From positions 15,036 through 79,035 of the forward strand of contig NW_019775425.1 in NCBI RefSeq assembly GCF_001039355.2: a stretch of 64,000 nucleotides of DNA, written 5' to 3'. A model generated the notes under the pieces. The model saw only the letters and a list, made by a program, of their open reading frames with translations, was not told the origin of the DNA and searched no databases. The stretch comes from Lingula anatina. Taxonomy: Eukaryota; Brachiopoda; Lingulata; Lingulida; Lingulidae. Of this stretch, positions 35,701-47,972 are shown in pieces (positions within the stretch are counted from its first letter, which is position 1; every line of letters begins with the position of its first letter). A program made the position numbers and the translations under genes.

Positions 35701-38700
35701 TTCCAAGCTTGTTGAAAATATGTTTCACAAGTTTTTACAACCCCCCTGCATTTCTATGAAGTTTTCACATTTTTTCAGCCCTCTGTGATCAGCAACTTCA
35801 TGATGTTTTCAATTTTTTTCAGCCCCCTGTGATAAAGTTTTCATATTTTTTCAGCCCCCTTTGATCAGCAACTCTATCTAGTTTTCTTATATATTTTTTA
35901 AACCCTCTGTGATCAGCAACTTAATTAAGTTTTCAAATTTTTTCAGCCCCCTGTGATCAGCAACTCTTTCCTTTGCTCTGTGTGTGTGCAGAGATGCCCC
36001 ATAGAGAACATGCAGGAGCTGTCCTGTAGACATCAGTACTGCAAAGATTGCTGGGGAATGTACTTCAAAATGCAAATAGAACAGGGGGTTTCTACCGGTA
36101 AGAAACACTTAAGTATTAAGAACACAGTGTTTGCGCTGGGCAGTTAGCAAAGGAAAGTCCCTTGGAACCCCACTGGAATTGAAAATTTTATTCCTTATTT
36201 ATATTATAAATGATTATTTTCTGTGATCATTTTTTTTGCCTTGCTGGTGAGGACTAAAGTGCAATATGTGTTGTTCCCAAATAAAGATAATGGAATAAAT
36301 ACTTGAAAAAGTGCCAGGGTAAGTGCTATGCAGGCTGCTTCATCAGAAACTCATGACAAAACAACTTTCATTTTCATAGATTGATTTCGTTATTTTCTGG
36401 TGCAGTCAACCGTTAAATGTATGGAGGTTGCTTTAAAGCACAGAAATTCAATGCTGCTTGCACATAATCAAATTCAGGGAAATTGGGCCCATTTATGGAA
36501 ATTCTGATAAGCTCATTAATCTTTCCTCTTCTAGATGATTCCTCCTCTAAGATTTTACAATGTTTTGCCATTTGAATCCTCTTTCACACTACCGAATCCT
36601 CTTTCGTTTAAAAAAATGAACTTGCATATCATTATTGTTCACAACAACAGATTTCCTTAAGGTCACATTTGAAATTTTTCTGAAAAATTGTTGGCAGAGT
36701 ATTGGCAGAAGAAATTTACAAACAACAAATTAAAATCATGACAAAGGCCCATTTATGATATTTGACTCTTTTAACAAACCAGTTTTTAAAAAGCAGAATT
36801 CATTAAAATTGTCCATTCACATGTCACTAATTATAAATCATTGATTATTTGAAATCCTCAAAACAAACCTGTTATTCAACTTCACTGCCATTTCAGGTAT
36901 AGAATGTATGGGCAAAGACTGCAATATTCTGGCCACCGAGGACTTTGTTCTAAGCACGGTGTCGCAGCCTGAGATAAGGGACAAGTATCAGAGGTTTGCC
37001 TTCAGTGACTATGTAAAGGTAGGACCAACATGGCTGCTTTGTTCAGAATATTGTGAATCATTTTAATTTAAGTGTGCAAGATTTTGTGTACACATACACA
37101 CATGCTCACACGCGTGCACATTTATTTATTAATAATCTATTATTACCCAAGACTTTGAGTTTTAATGTCCAGTGATAATATGAATGACCATAACATGTTA
37201 ATTAACATTTTGATTCCGTTTTATGTGAATGATTAGAATTTTATTTTTGAATTTTCTGCTTTGGGTAGAACTCTTTCAAATTTAACCTGGTTTTATTTCC
37301 AAAAAGCAAACTTTAAAAATGTATCAATTGTATACATTTGGCAATGTGATTATATGTAGTAATTATTGAAATAATATAGAGGTATAATGATAATACAGAT
37401 AATGAAATTTAATGCAATATTTGTGTTATATCAGAGTCATCCTGAGCTGCGGTTCTGTCCAGGAGCCAATTGCGCCACAGTGGTCAGAGCTCTGGAGAGC
37501 AAGAGGAAGAGGGTGGTGTGCAAAGAATGCAAGACGGCATTCTGGTGAGTACTCTTTGTTCTTAGTGGTTGTCTTTTCAATGATTATGATGATGTATTTA
37601 TTGAGTTTTTATTGTGCATTTCATTAAAATCTCATTGGGCCGTACAAAATGTCTACACTGAGACTAAAGCAATAAAAAAAAAAGAGAATGCACACATATA
37701 TAAATTACAAAAGAGGCATTTTCATATTTTCATTCTATTTCCAGTTTTAAATGTGGTATGGATTACCACGCACCCACGGACTGCGACACCATCAAAAAGT
37801 GGCTAACAAAATGTGCGGACGACTCGGAGACCGCTAACTATATAAGTGCCCATACAAAAGATGTAAGTATATTTGAAGTTATTATTAAATAAAATGCATT
37901 TTTCAGAGCTTAATTATGATTTTCAGAAATTATAAAGAAATTTGTTTTGGTTAAAATTATTGAAGAATACATGTTTGCTTTGCTTTGCACAGCATTTGTT
38001 CTAAAAAGATATTCAACTAATTTTATTTTTCTCACTCCATTATTTGATCATTGAGGTAACAGGTTGACAGATAATATGAGGATGACTAAAATGTTATGAA
38101 AAATTAATTCATCTTGTATGTATTCAAATGTTTTAACTGTAATTAATGTTCCATATGTTAAATGATTTGATTAATTCTAATTTCTGTATGAATTAATTAC
38201 TTTTCTAGTGTCCCAAGTGTCATGTGTGTATTGAGAAAAATGGTGGATGTAACCACATGGTGAGTTATTGGGGGGGGTCTTCATACGTTCAAAATCACTA
38301 AGTGCCCTAGATTTTTAAAGTAAAAAAGGAAATCTCTCTTATTTTGAACTGATCAAAAATTTTTAGTATGGAAATACGTAGAAGTTAAAAATACTTATGT
38401 TGACAATACTCAGTAACTAGTTATAGCACAGTTCGTGCCATATGTTACATATCTATTTTTTTAAACCGAAAAAGAAAAGTAAAGTGACCTGAATATTAAA
38501 GTTAACAGGAGTCATCTGGGATAGGCCAAAGTCTTGTGACTTGGCATTAAGTCGAGCAATTAAGTGCAGTGCTGACAGCCTTGGTTGATTTCCATTCAGT
38601 TTGGCTAGTTGTGATGTAAATAATTATATGCTATGTAACCTTTTGTTTTCCAGCAATGCTCCAAGTGTAAATATGACTTCTGCTGGATGTGTTTGGGAGG

Positions 38701-40793
38701 TGGGTAACACTGGTCATTATGCTCTTCATTTCTAAGCAGTTACCAAGATTTAATCAATTAATAATCTGCTGCTGCATATTGTCGTCGCTTTTAGCTGTCC
38801 ATGTCATCACTGTCATTGTGATCCCTTTAGTTTTTAATTATTTACAACTTGACTGTTTATCGTTTTTCTTTTTTTTTTTTTTTTTTTAAAGTGTTGTGTG
38901 TGATTCAAAATATAACAGTTAAAAAATTCACCCCAAGTTTGATTTAATTATTTGCTTGGTGTTACAGATTTGGAAATAATTAAATGTTTTTTCAAGTTTT
39001 TCTTTTGCTTTTTCACACAAGTAGTGCATCATCAAGCACATTTTAACCAACAAATTTTACCACCAATACTCTGTTGATACATGTAATGCATTGTACTCCC
39101 ATTCATTGCAGACTGGAAGAATCATGGCAGTGAATACTATGAATGTAGTCGCTACAAGGAAAACCCCAACATAGCTCATGAATCTGTCCATGTGCAGGCC
39201 AGGGAAGCTCTCAAGAAATACCTCTTCTATTATGAAAGGGTAACTATTCCAAAAAAAAAAAAAATACCATTATACTTAATAAGGAATTCAGGGAATCAAC
39301 AAGTCCTTTCCTGGTATTTTGATGATTCGTGGTACAGTACTTATCTTATAAGAACAATTATACAATAATATTAGATGACATTAACAGTATAATCATATTC
39401 TCTCTTTTAGTGGGAAAACCATGCCAAAAGTTTAGCCTTGGAAGAGAAGACATCACAGAAGATTAAAGACAGAATAAATGAGAAAGTGATGAAGAATGAA
39501 GGCACGTGGATCGACTGGCAGTATTTACTGGACGCTACCGCTTTGTTGAAAAAGGTAAGGCAAAGAGGATGTTATTTTGATTCAATGGCAGTAAATTAAA
39601 TGAGCTTTGAAGTTGAAATTTACCAGCACACTGTGAGTCTGACTGCTAAGAAAATGGCTTTAGAACGTATAGAGTCATCATATTGATTATTATAGCACAT
39701 TAAATCTAATCTAATAGCACATTAAATTTTGTATTTTGACACATTTTTTATTCAAATCAAATTTGTGAAGACTTTATTCTTAAAATATTTACTATGTCTT
39801 TATATACACTGTGTTGAAATAAATATTTATATTTATGTGTATAATATTTTTCTATTCAGTGTCGCTACAGCCTTCAGTTTACTTATCCATATGCTTACTA
39901 CATGAATAAAGGTGCCAGAAAGACATTGGTAAGCACATTGTATATGCTAGATAAACAGCTGTCTTTCAAACTATGGAGATATTCTGTACGTTCTGGTTGG
40001 TTTTAACTTATCCCAAAACCCTAAATGTTATACTCTTCTTAGCTTTTTCATTTGATGGTCATATGATTAAAATTACAGTGTAGGCTTGTTTTGTGGTATA
40101 TATTGGTATAAACTTAATTTTTCTTTAATCAGCAGCTAGTATTGGTATATTCCAGGCGAAGGTTCCCCCTAGACAAGATAGACATTGAAATATAAGAGGT
40201 TAACAACAATTCAGTACTAGCTGTTGATTGAAGAAAAATAATTGTGTTATTCTTAGTGCTTAACACAGTTAAAGAAATTCTCTTTGGACAACTTGAGTCA
40301 GTGTTATTGTTGTTTCCAGTTTGAATACCAGCAGGCCCAGCTTGAAGCCGAGGTGGAAAACTTGTCTTGGAAGGTTGAGAGGGCAGAAATAACAGACAGA
40401 GGGGTGAGTATGGAGAAAGAGTTTTGTTTATTTTGCTTTGTAGAAAGTCTAGACAAGAAATTCATATTTGAATTTAATTATGAGAGAAAGTGTCATGAAG
40501 ATGATAAGGAATCCTTCCTCGTGTATTTAACTTTATATTGACACGTGAAATTAATGTTATTTCTTTTGTTAAATTTTTAAAAGAATGTTTTTGCAAGATG
40601 AAAGGACGTTGATATATGAAGCTAGTTCTGTAACAGTTGTTTAAACAACCAATAGATCCTACTGCAAGCATTTTCATGTTGACTAAAATTAAACTAATTT
40701 AAAGGTGTTTTTTTTTTCAAGGACCTTGAAAATCAAATGGATGTGGCCGAAAAGAGGAGACAGACTCTTCTGAAAGATTTCCTGGAAGTGTAA
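32764..40793 (+). CDS. ARIH2: Ariadne-2, RBR E3 ubiquitin ligase
   Basis: Fourteen coding exons with matching phases, 487 residues (human about 493): 32764-33000, 34496-34563, 35192-35255, 35947-36097, 36897-37018, 37435-37544, 37745-37862, 38209-38259, 38654-38699, 39112-39239, 39411-39554, 39860-39928, 40320-40403, 40722-40793. The acidic N-terminus is followed by RING1 ([22 protein letters not shown]), IBR ([24 protein letters not shown]) and RING2, whose catalytic Cys is in the NGGCNHM motif of the 51-bp exon; the Ariadne domain closes the protein ([25 protein letters not shown]). ARIH2 takes ubiquitin from E2 onto its RING2 Cys and is activated by neddylated Cullin-5 ligases (established). 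Exon 4 is preceded by tandem decoy acceptors. ATG 32764 follows an acceptor at 32729. Confidence 0.96.
33145..33300 (+). repeat. Interspersed repeat, copy B
   Basis: Partner of 23725-23850, same orientation, located in the intron after the first coding exon of ARIH2. Confidence 0.55.
35761..35975 (+). repeat. Tandem copies of the ARIH2 exon-4 splice acceptor
   Basis: Five units of 32-48 bases beginning gttttc, containing a T tract, and ending with variants of cagccccctgtgatcagcaact. Starts: 35761, 35805, 35837, 35881 and 35929. The last unit supplies the acceptor actually used (exon begins 35947). Units 1-3 also carry a full TTTTCAG; unit 4 has mutated AG to AA. Confidence 0.85.
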
Positions 40794-43700
40794 TCGACCT
40801 CGTTCATTTCCCTCCGTTGCCATGGTTCTAGTCTACCTCTCACTACAAACAAACAGACAGCATCAGAGTATGGAAATAATTCATCAGTCCTTGTATTTAT
40901 ATTATAATAGATATTAGAAGAAAGGTGCATTTTGGACCTCTGTTCTACCTGCTTTTTTTACCAAAATAACTGGATTCTCCCAAGTCTCAAGAAAGGAGGC
41001 TGACAAGTAGATTTTGACACTTCTTTCTCTAGCATTAAGGCAAATGTAACTTGTTGAGTGCTTGGCATTGAGCAATTGGGATAAATTCGTAATCTTAGAC
41101 TATTTTGACCACTGTCATCTTAGTAATTTTTAAAAAAAGTAACTCATGAGTGGATTATTAAGATGTAATATATTGTGTATTATCTTTGGATATCTTAAAA
41201 TTGTAAGCACCTTCATAACATATTGGCTGTCTTTTGAAATGAGAGGAGTTACAAAATATTGGTGCATTTCTTTTGTAGATTTTCATATTTGTTCTGAAGA
41301 CACCAAGCAATAGAAATCAATATTCTATACATAAGCAAAGGTTTAGAACGAGTCTATTTGTAAAAAAAAATGTATAGTTGCACTCACCATGTTGTAATTT
41401 ATATAAGCCTTTTTTTTTCCCTTTAAGTAATGGATTTTCAAAAACAATGAACAAAAGGCAGGGAATGGCAAGTTCAAGAATTTTTCCTTATTTTGTGTTA
41501 CAAGGATAGAACTTTGTGGTTGTATGTTTCGAAACATTTCGGACATAGGCACAGTAGGATCCAGAAATTATCATATTTATTTAAAAAAATGGATACAACT
41601 GTTGTCACGGAAGTAGCAGAAATTTTTGTTTTGTAATTCTAGGGTTTGTGTCTTACTATTGATATTTTTTGTTTTGTCTTTGGAAGTATAAGGAGCAGAA
41701 GTATTGCGTCAAAATGAAGGATGTCTTGTGATTATTTCGAATTGAATTTGTCACATTCAAAAATGTATCGGAGTGTGGCATGATACCAATTGCCTTTGTT
41801 TTAAATATTGTTTTGAAAAGAACAGGATACACATATTCTCCCTTGGATCCAATTGGATCAACTTTGTACTCATAAACAAAATATGATTGGTTTGTTGCAC
41901 ACTATGATTATAGCACTTGCAGTTTAGATATTGAAATTTGATTTGGTAGTCTAGGGTAATTAACTAACTGATAGCAATATATAAACATTAAGAGTGTATT
42001 AGTGAAAAACAACCCATCAGCAATATGAATACCTCTGCTAACTGGCAGTCATCATCAGTATTCTGTTTTCAAGAGGGTAACACACAGGAGCCAGTGGCAT
42101 TTTACATTGTGTACAATAAGCACCAACTTTGTCCAACTTAATGTGTTTATTGTGAACAAGGTTCATATTCTCTATCCAACATTTTGGTTTTATAAGAAGG
42201 AAAATGGCGTGGTTAATCTTTTTTTTTTTTTTTCAAATGCTGTAGTCAGCGGTTTTCATGGGTGCTGTGACTACAAAAGTTCATTAATGCAGGTAATATA
42301 TTACATTGTTAACCTTTTCATGAAACTGTTAAGAAAAAAGAGCAGTGCATACAAGCTCAGCTTTACATCCAATATACACTTGCCCCATTATATAATATTA
42401 ATTCACTTAATATTCAGAAAAAGACGACCCTCAAGTCTGCTTTGAATTTTAAACCATTTAAGCCATCTTAATTATGCTTAAGTGTACTTTTGCAGTCAGT
42501 GTCCATATAACAGTGGAGTGATGGTGACGCCAGTAGAGACAATGTTGCATTAATGACTCCCCTCATAACCCTTATATCAAACCACAGTCAGCTGAAATAA
42601 AAGCAAGTCTAGGGTGGGGGCAAAAGCGTAAAATCTTTCAACTCACTTCTCTTGAATGATATAAAATGGTACAAGGGTAAGTTTACTGTAATGATAATAC
42701 ATAGGGCATTGGACTGGACATTTGCTTGGTTTTATCCGGTTATACTGCTTTTTTGTAGAGCCAGAAAGGGGGAAAAGGGAACACCTCGATTTCTTTGTGA
42801 GGAGCATGACACCTTTGTCCTTTTGATCTGCCATTTAAGCTGGACCCTATGCTTATTTCTTTGAACTGCCCCTTCATCTGGTAAACAGTAAAAGTGGCCA
42901 TTCATTCCTACTGGCTAGCAGTACATAGTTGCGGAAACACTTCTCAAAAAGTAATTTCTTGTTAAAAAACATTAAATGGATGTTGTGGTTAATAGGATAA
43001 TTTACTTTAACTTGGGGCAATATGGGAGAAAAGGCAAATATTGCTTTTGAATTTAAATTTAGCTTGCTTATTTAGTGTGTGCAAGAGGTTCCATTCAACC
43101 AAGATGCCAGATACTCTATAAACTACCTGTTTTCTGCTAATTAATGAAGATATTTATTTAATAGTCTGGGCAGAATAATTTATTTACAGGTTTTCTCTTG
43201 TATGGTGTTATGACACTCATACCAGATTTTGCATCCAATAAAAGTATGCTAAAAACAAAATAGAGAACATATGCAGATAAATAATTCACTAAAAGAATGT
43301 TTATTTAATCACTAGTACCTCTCGTGGAGAAGAGTCGAGACAGAAGAGATAATATTAAGTGTATATAATAAGCCTGATATGTATATTGAAGTGTATAGAT
43401 ATACTGTATACAAATCCTTAACAAGTTATATTGATGGATGGATGTTGCTTAGTAAAATTCTTTTGAGTATTTATTACTATGATTGTTTGAAGACAGTACA
43501 ACTATATATGAAAAGCCTTAAGTTTGTAATTTGAAATAATAAATGCATTTCCTGTCATTCCATGTGGTTATGGTTTTCATAGTAAGAGTAAAACGCCATT
43601 GAGTCAGATTGAATAATTTCACAGAATCTGCAAAAGACACAAATGATGCAGTACTGATCATGTGATATTCCTGTTTTATTCCTACGTTTTTCAGATCTCC

Positions 43701-43985
43701 ACCAACCACTGCCCAAAAGTGAATTATATTTTATTTACACATGGTTAGTTCTCAGGAAAATAAACTCAAAAGGTGGCAGAAAATAAAAATATATATATAT
43801 ATAAACTACAAAAAAGCTTCCAAAATAAAGATATTTAGAAAGATTTACAAAATTTAGCAAATGCAGGTGTTTCAACAAATAAAGAACTATTTGCACTTAA
43901 TTAATTATCTTGGCTTACAACCTTTAGTCTAAATGTGAAAAATTTGCTCAAATGAGCCTACAAACAATTTTTAATCCCTTTAGTC
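40794..43985 (+). other. ARIH2 3' UTR and downstream flank
   Basis: No coding exons are visible. AATAAA candidates occur at about 43237 and 43538-43543; if used, the 3' UTR is about 2.5-2.8 kb. Earlier use of a weaker signal is possible. Confidence 0.45.
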
Positions 43986-43988
43986 TTA

Positions 43989-44245
43989 GGCTTCGTTCAC
44001 ATGCAATGTCTATTTTCTAAATTCTATTTTCTATTTTCGGTATGTCTTATGATCACAGTCTGTGCACTGAATATCCCGCGGCGTAATTACTGGCAGCGCG
44101 AGCCAGTTACTTTAAGTTACTATAAGTAACTGGCTCGCGCTGCCAGTAATTACGCGGCGGGATATTCAGTGCACAGACCGTGATCATAAGATAGCGCGAA
44201 TAGAAAATAGAATTTAGAAAATAGACATTGCATGTGAACGAAGCC
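43989..44245. mobile_element. PIF/Harbinger-like MITE with near full-length inverted arms
   Basis: The 257-bp element starts GGCTTCGTTCACATGCAATG and ends in the reverse complement of that sequence. It is flanked by TTA on both sides (43986-43988 and 44246-44248), matching the TWA target-site duplication of PIF/Harbinger transposons (established). Arms of about 120 bases pair almost to the centre, leaving an 11-base loop. A short asymmetry lies near 44040. No transposase. Confidence 0.85.
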
Positions 44246-44533
44246 TTAGAGTATAAAAGTTGTCCATATCCTAACATAAAGCACTTCAAAATTGCTTACA
44301 GGAATAAATTTCACAAATTGGTAAGACCTGAAAATAACTCAGCATTTTTAATACAAAATTAATGAAAGTGTTTGTGAAAATGATCATCATTCCATATTAT
44401 GTAAAAAAAAAACATTATATGACCGATTACATTAGATTTCTTTACTTGGTTAACTAGTACGTCGCTTGTCTACGTTGATCCAATTCAGTTTTATTTTTTT
44501 AATGATTCCTTAAATGTCAGAATCTTAAAAATT

Positions 44534-45253
44534 TTATGGAGTTTTTCCTTGTCTAGCAGCTTTAGCCAACTCTGTCTGGGCCTTCCCCTCAGCATAGGGT
44601 CTCCAATCTTCAAGCACCTTCTCCCTAGATGGCAGCACTTTCTGCCAGCTTTCTCTACTCTTAACTGCATTAATCCAAGTATGATAGCGAGCAAACTGTT
44701 CAGTCTCTGGCACCTTGAACCCACGATAATGTTCCATGCAGAAGAAAATGGATGCAAAAGTGCCAAGAACAATATCAGCCAATGAAAACTGAGCACCAAG
44801 AAAATAAGGACCTCCATCGCGCATGGCCTGCGTGTAGGCCAAAATCCCATCTAGGGCGTCTTTTTTAGCCTGCTCTTGTTCTTCTGGTGTCTGTTTCACA
44901 ATCATGCCAAAAATGTGGGGAATGATTTTCTTATTCACGTGGTCGGCCCACATGCGCACGTAAGCCCTATCGTAGGGGTCAGAGGGCATGAGGCGGGGTT
45001 CGTGTGGCCATGCTTCATCGATATATTCAATGCAAACAGTGCTTTCATACACAGCTCTCCCCTTGTGGTGAATAGCCGGAGCCAGTCCCCTGGGGCTGAT
45101 CTTGAACCACTCGGGGGACTTGTCATAAGGGTCTGTCTCATGGTACACAAAGTCCACCCCCTTCTCTAGAAGGGAGGTCCATGCTCTCCACCCAAAGGGG
45201 GAATGCCAGGCTGTGTATAGATGAGGTCTGTCATCAGATGCTTGGCTGGACAT
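44534..45253 (-). CDS. Glutathione S-transferase, omega-like, Ser at the Cys position
   Basis: An intronless 239-residue GST. The thioredoxin-like N-domain contains HLYTAWHSPFGWRAW, the cis-Pro turn GLAPAI (about 56-61) and the glutathione-binding YESTVCIEY (E70, S71); an all-helical C-domain follows (GGPYFLGAQFSLADIVLG). In omega-class enzymes the first motif reads C-P-F with a catalytic Cys; here it is S-P-F (Ser18), so thiol-transferase chemistry is unlikely and Ser-type glutathione conjugation is possible (inference). ATG 45253 lies 25 bases after an acceptor (ttttcag|AGCTATAT at 45278), implying at least one non-coding first exon, probably within the duplicated module at 46.4-47.8 kb. 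Clear GST fold; class uncertain. Confidence 0.85.
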   Translation of the reverse strand: MSSQASDDRPHLYTAWHSPFGWRAWTSLLEKGVDFVYHETDPYDKSPEWFKISPRGLAPAIHHKGRAVYESTVCIEYIDEAWPHEPRLMPSDPYDRAYVRMWADHVNKKIIPHIFGMIVKQTPEEQEQAKKDALDGILAYTQAMRDGGPYFLGAQFSLADIVLGTFASIFFCMEHYRGFKVPETEQFARYHTWINAVKSRESWQKVLPSREKVLEDWRPYAEGKAQTELAKAARQGKTP

Positions 45254-45620
45254 GCTGGCTTTCAGAATGTATATAGCTCTGAAAAATAATTTTAAAACAG
45301 ATATATACCTTATTTCAAATATATTATAAAAAAACTGAAATGATTGTTTAGTGAGGCTAAATGTACAACAAAGTGAAGCTAAATGTACAAATTGATCAGA
45401 AATAAACTTGATTTTGTGCCAAAGGCTGCATAGATTTATCTTCAATACATTTGAGTAAGACGGTGGTAGTTGGATTAGTGGTTTGATGGGTAGGGGGAAA
45501 GAGGGGGAGGTGTATCACATCAAAATCAGATATAAAAAAAAACATTTAAATAATAAACTTCTATTTGATTTTTAGATGCAGAATGCATATCACTATAGAC
45601 ATTATTATAACAATTGACAT

Positions 45621-45683
45621 TTCTGCCAGATGTAAAATATACTCTCCTTTTGGTCCAGGATGTAAAATATACTCTCCTTTTGA
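45621..45683. repeat. Short tandem duplication
   Basis: The 24-base string beginning gatgtaaaatatactctcct occurs twice, separated by a short linker; seen directly. Confidence 0.8.
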
Positions 45684-46368
45684 TAATGAGGCATTATAAC
45701 AATGAGATACTGGAAAAAGGTCTTGCAGGGACAATTATCAACTTAATAAACCAAAGTATAATGGAACTCTTGAAAATAGCACATGTATCAACATTTCCAA
45801 GGCAATGATTTTTTTTAAATTATTTATTTTACAATTTTAAAAATATAACTGGGTCCTTGATAATATCAAACTAAATATTATTAGCAATTTAGAACGGAAT
45901 GATATTCGTGAGCAATATAATAGAAATAAAAAAGAAAGAAACAGGAAAACTTTACTGCTTTATAATTTATATGAATTAACCAATTCATACTTTTAAGAAA
46001 GCAGCTAGAGAAGACTGACATCTAAACTTGAACCAAGGTATAAGTGCAGCAGATCAAAGAGATGAAAATATAGCAAAATTCCTGAAAGGTGCCAGTAAAA
46101 AAAAAACAGCCATCCATAAGGTCTCATCTAAAGATGTCTAATTCAAATTTCAACATTTTTTTTTCAAATCAAAGAAACTGTTTAAAACAAATACCTGAAA
46201 GATAATGTAGTGTGAATCAGATTTAGCCGTTAACTCAAAATTTCATGCATTAGCTCTTCAATTTCCTGGGGGTCGCATTTGGGGGGCGACGGCAGTTCAA
46301 AGGAGATAAAATCATCAAATCACAAATCACAGTAAGGGGGGGGGGGGGTATTCCCTACCGTCATTATT

Positions 46369-47035
46369 CATATCCCATAGAAATTGTGAGTCCGGGGAGT
46401 GGAATATCAGCGAGTAGAACAACTCGTTTCACAAAGGTCGAGGAACAAAAAGCCCCATTCACGAGTCACGGGAACAGGGTGCTTCCCGGAATTACGCTAA
46501 ATAATAATCGTTTCACGTATGACGGGAAATAAAAAGTGTCTTTCCAGTCTCCGTGTCCTACAAACCAGAGAGTGTAAGTGTACCCTTTCCTTAAATAGGA
46601 GTGCTAACGCATTAATAATAAATACGTCAGTGTGCTAACACTCACCTGTGTTGGAACTGCCCTGTCGCGTTCTCTGTGCTGGAGGAATGGAGTGATTCCC
46701 TGCCTTGACAAGTTATGGATGACAAAAAATGTGTCTCTGACTAAATAACTGAAATGGCGATAAGGAACTTGACGTTTTACCAGCACCGTGGTCATGGGCA
46801 CAAAGGAGGAAGTAAAACTAGGTCAGAGGTTATGTATATAAATATACCTGTGGGTCAACTCGAAGTTCGGAGAATTCCGGAAACGGCGATTGGCCGAACA
46901 TTAACCCGACATTTGCTCATCATTAACTTAATAATGTTGCAGCTTAAAAGTGAGTCAGCAAAATCTATAACCCTTTTATAATTCTTAAATTCCGATTAAG
47001 AGATGAATTCACAACTTGAAGGAAGTAATCTGTCT
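46369..47035. repeat. Tandem duplication, proximal copy (GST promoter/first exon)
   Basis: Begins catatcccatag and ends ggaagtaatctgtct; nearly the whole stretch is repeated at 47037-47760 with small indels and a few per cent substitution. A single N at 47036 sits exactly at the junction. Confidence 0.9.
46646..46846 (-). promoter_or_regulatory. TATA box and candidate first exon, proximal copy
   Basis: On the minus strand TATATTTATATA (46846-46835) is followed by a candidate exon that ends at an excellent donor, CAACACAG|GTGAGTG (46646/46645). The exon holds an ATG (46795) and 50 open codons up to the donor. Spliced to the GST acceptor at 45278 this frame would overlap the GST ATG out of frame and stop shortly after it, so it would act as an upstream ORF. 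Confidence 0.5.
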
Positions 47036-47036
47036 N

Positions 47037-47760
47037 CATATCCTATAGAAAATGTGGGTCCGGGGAGTGGAATATCACATTATCAGCGAGTAGAATAACT
47101 CGTTACACAAAGGTCAAGGAACAAAAAGCCGCATTCACAAGTCACGGGAACGGGGTGCTTCCCGGATTTACGCTAAATAATAATTGTTTCACGTAGCCTA
47201 TCACGGGAAATAAAAAGTGTCTTTCACAGGTGACGAAAATAGTCAATGGGACCCTCTTTCCAGTCTCCGTGTCTTACAAACCAGAGAGTGTAACTAAAAT
47301 AGGCGTGCTAACGTATTAAAAATAAATACGTCAGTGTGCTAAGCCTAAGCCTGCTAACGCTCACCTGTGTTGGAACTGCCCTGTCTCGGTCTCTGTGCTG
47401 GAGGAATGGAGTGATTCCCTGCCTTGACAAGTTATGGCTGACAAAAAATGTGTCTCTGACTAAATAACTGAAATGGCGATAAGGAACTAGACGTGTTACC
47501 AACACCGTGGTCATGGGCACAAAGGAGGAAGTAAAACTAGGTCAGAGGTTATGTATATAAATATACCTGTAGGTCAACTCGAAGTTCGGAGAATTTCGGA
47601 AACGGCAGTTGGCCGAACATTAACCCGACCTTTACTCATCATTTACTTAATAATGTTGCAGCTTATATTAAAAGTGAGTCAGCAAAATCTATAACCCTTT
47701 TATAATTCTTAAATTCCGATTAAGAGATGGAATCACAACTTGAAGGAAGAAATCTGTCTG
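47037..47760. repeat. Tandem duplication, distal copy (GST promoter/first exon)
   Basis: Second copy of 46369-47035, offset about 719 bases at the TATA box. It contains small insertions such as ctaagcctaagc near 47340 and tcacaggtgacgaaaatagt near 47224. Confidence 0.9.
47365..47565 (-). promoter_or_regulatory. TATA box and candidate first exon, distal copy
   Basis: TATA box at 47565-47554, ATG at 47514, donor CAACACAG|GTGAGCG at 47365/47364. The 50-codon frame is kept with only four or so residue changes relative to the proximal copy. Confidence 0.5.
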
Positions 47761-47932
47761 ACGGCATGGTTTATATTTAGTTCATGAGGATCTATCCGCA
47801 ATTAAAAAGTTTGACAGCGTGTGTGTGTAGGGCTGGCCTATGTGTGTGTGTGTGGGGGGGGGGGGGGGGATGGAAGCTTGGTGTTACCTTTGAGAAAAAA
47901 TAAACAACCCCCTGCTCCAACAAAGATGTGCC

Positions 47933-47972
<40 letters not shown>

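Noticed and set aside
44876-45169. Plus-strand frame opposite the GST
   Set aside because: Antisense shadow of a clear GST coding sequence.
46604-47520. The two 65-70 residue minus-strand frames in the duplicated module as a separate protein-coding gene family
   Set aside because: They coincide with candidate first exons ending at strong donors; more likely upstream ORFs of the GST transcript, though translation is not excluded.
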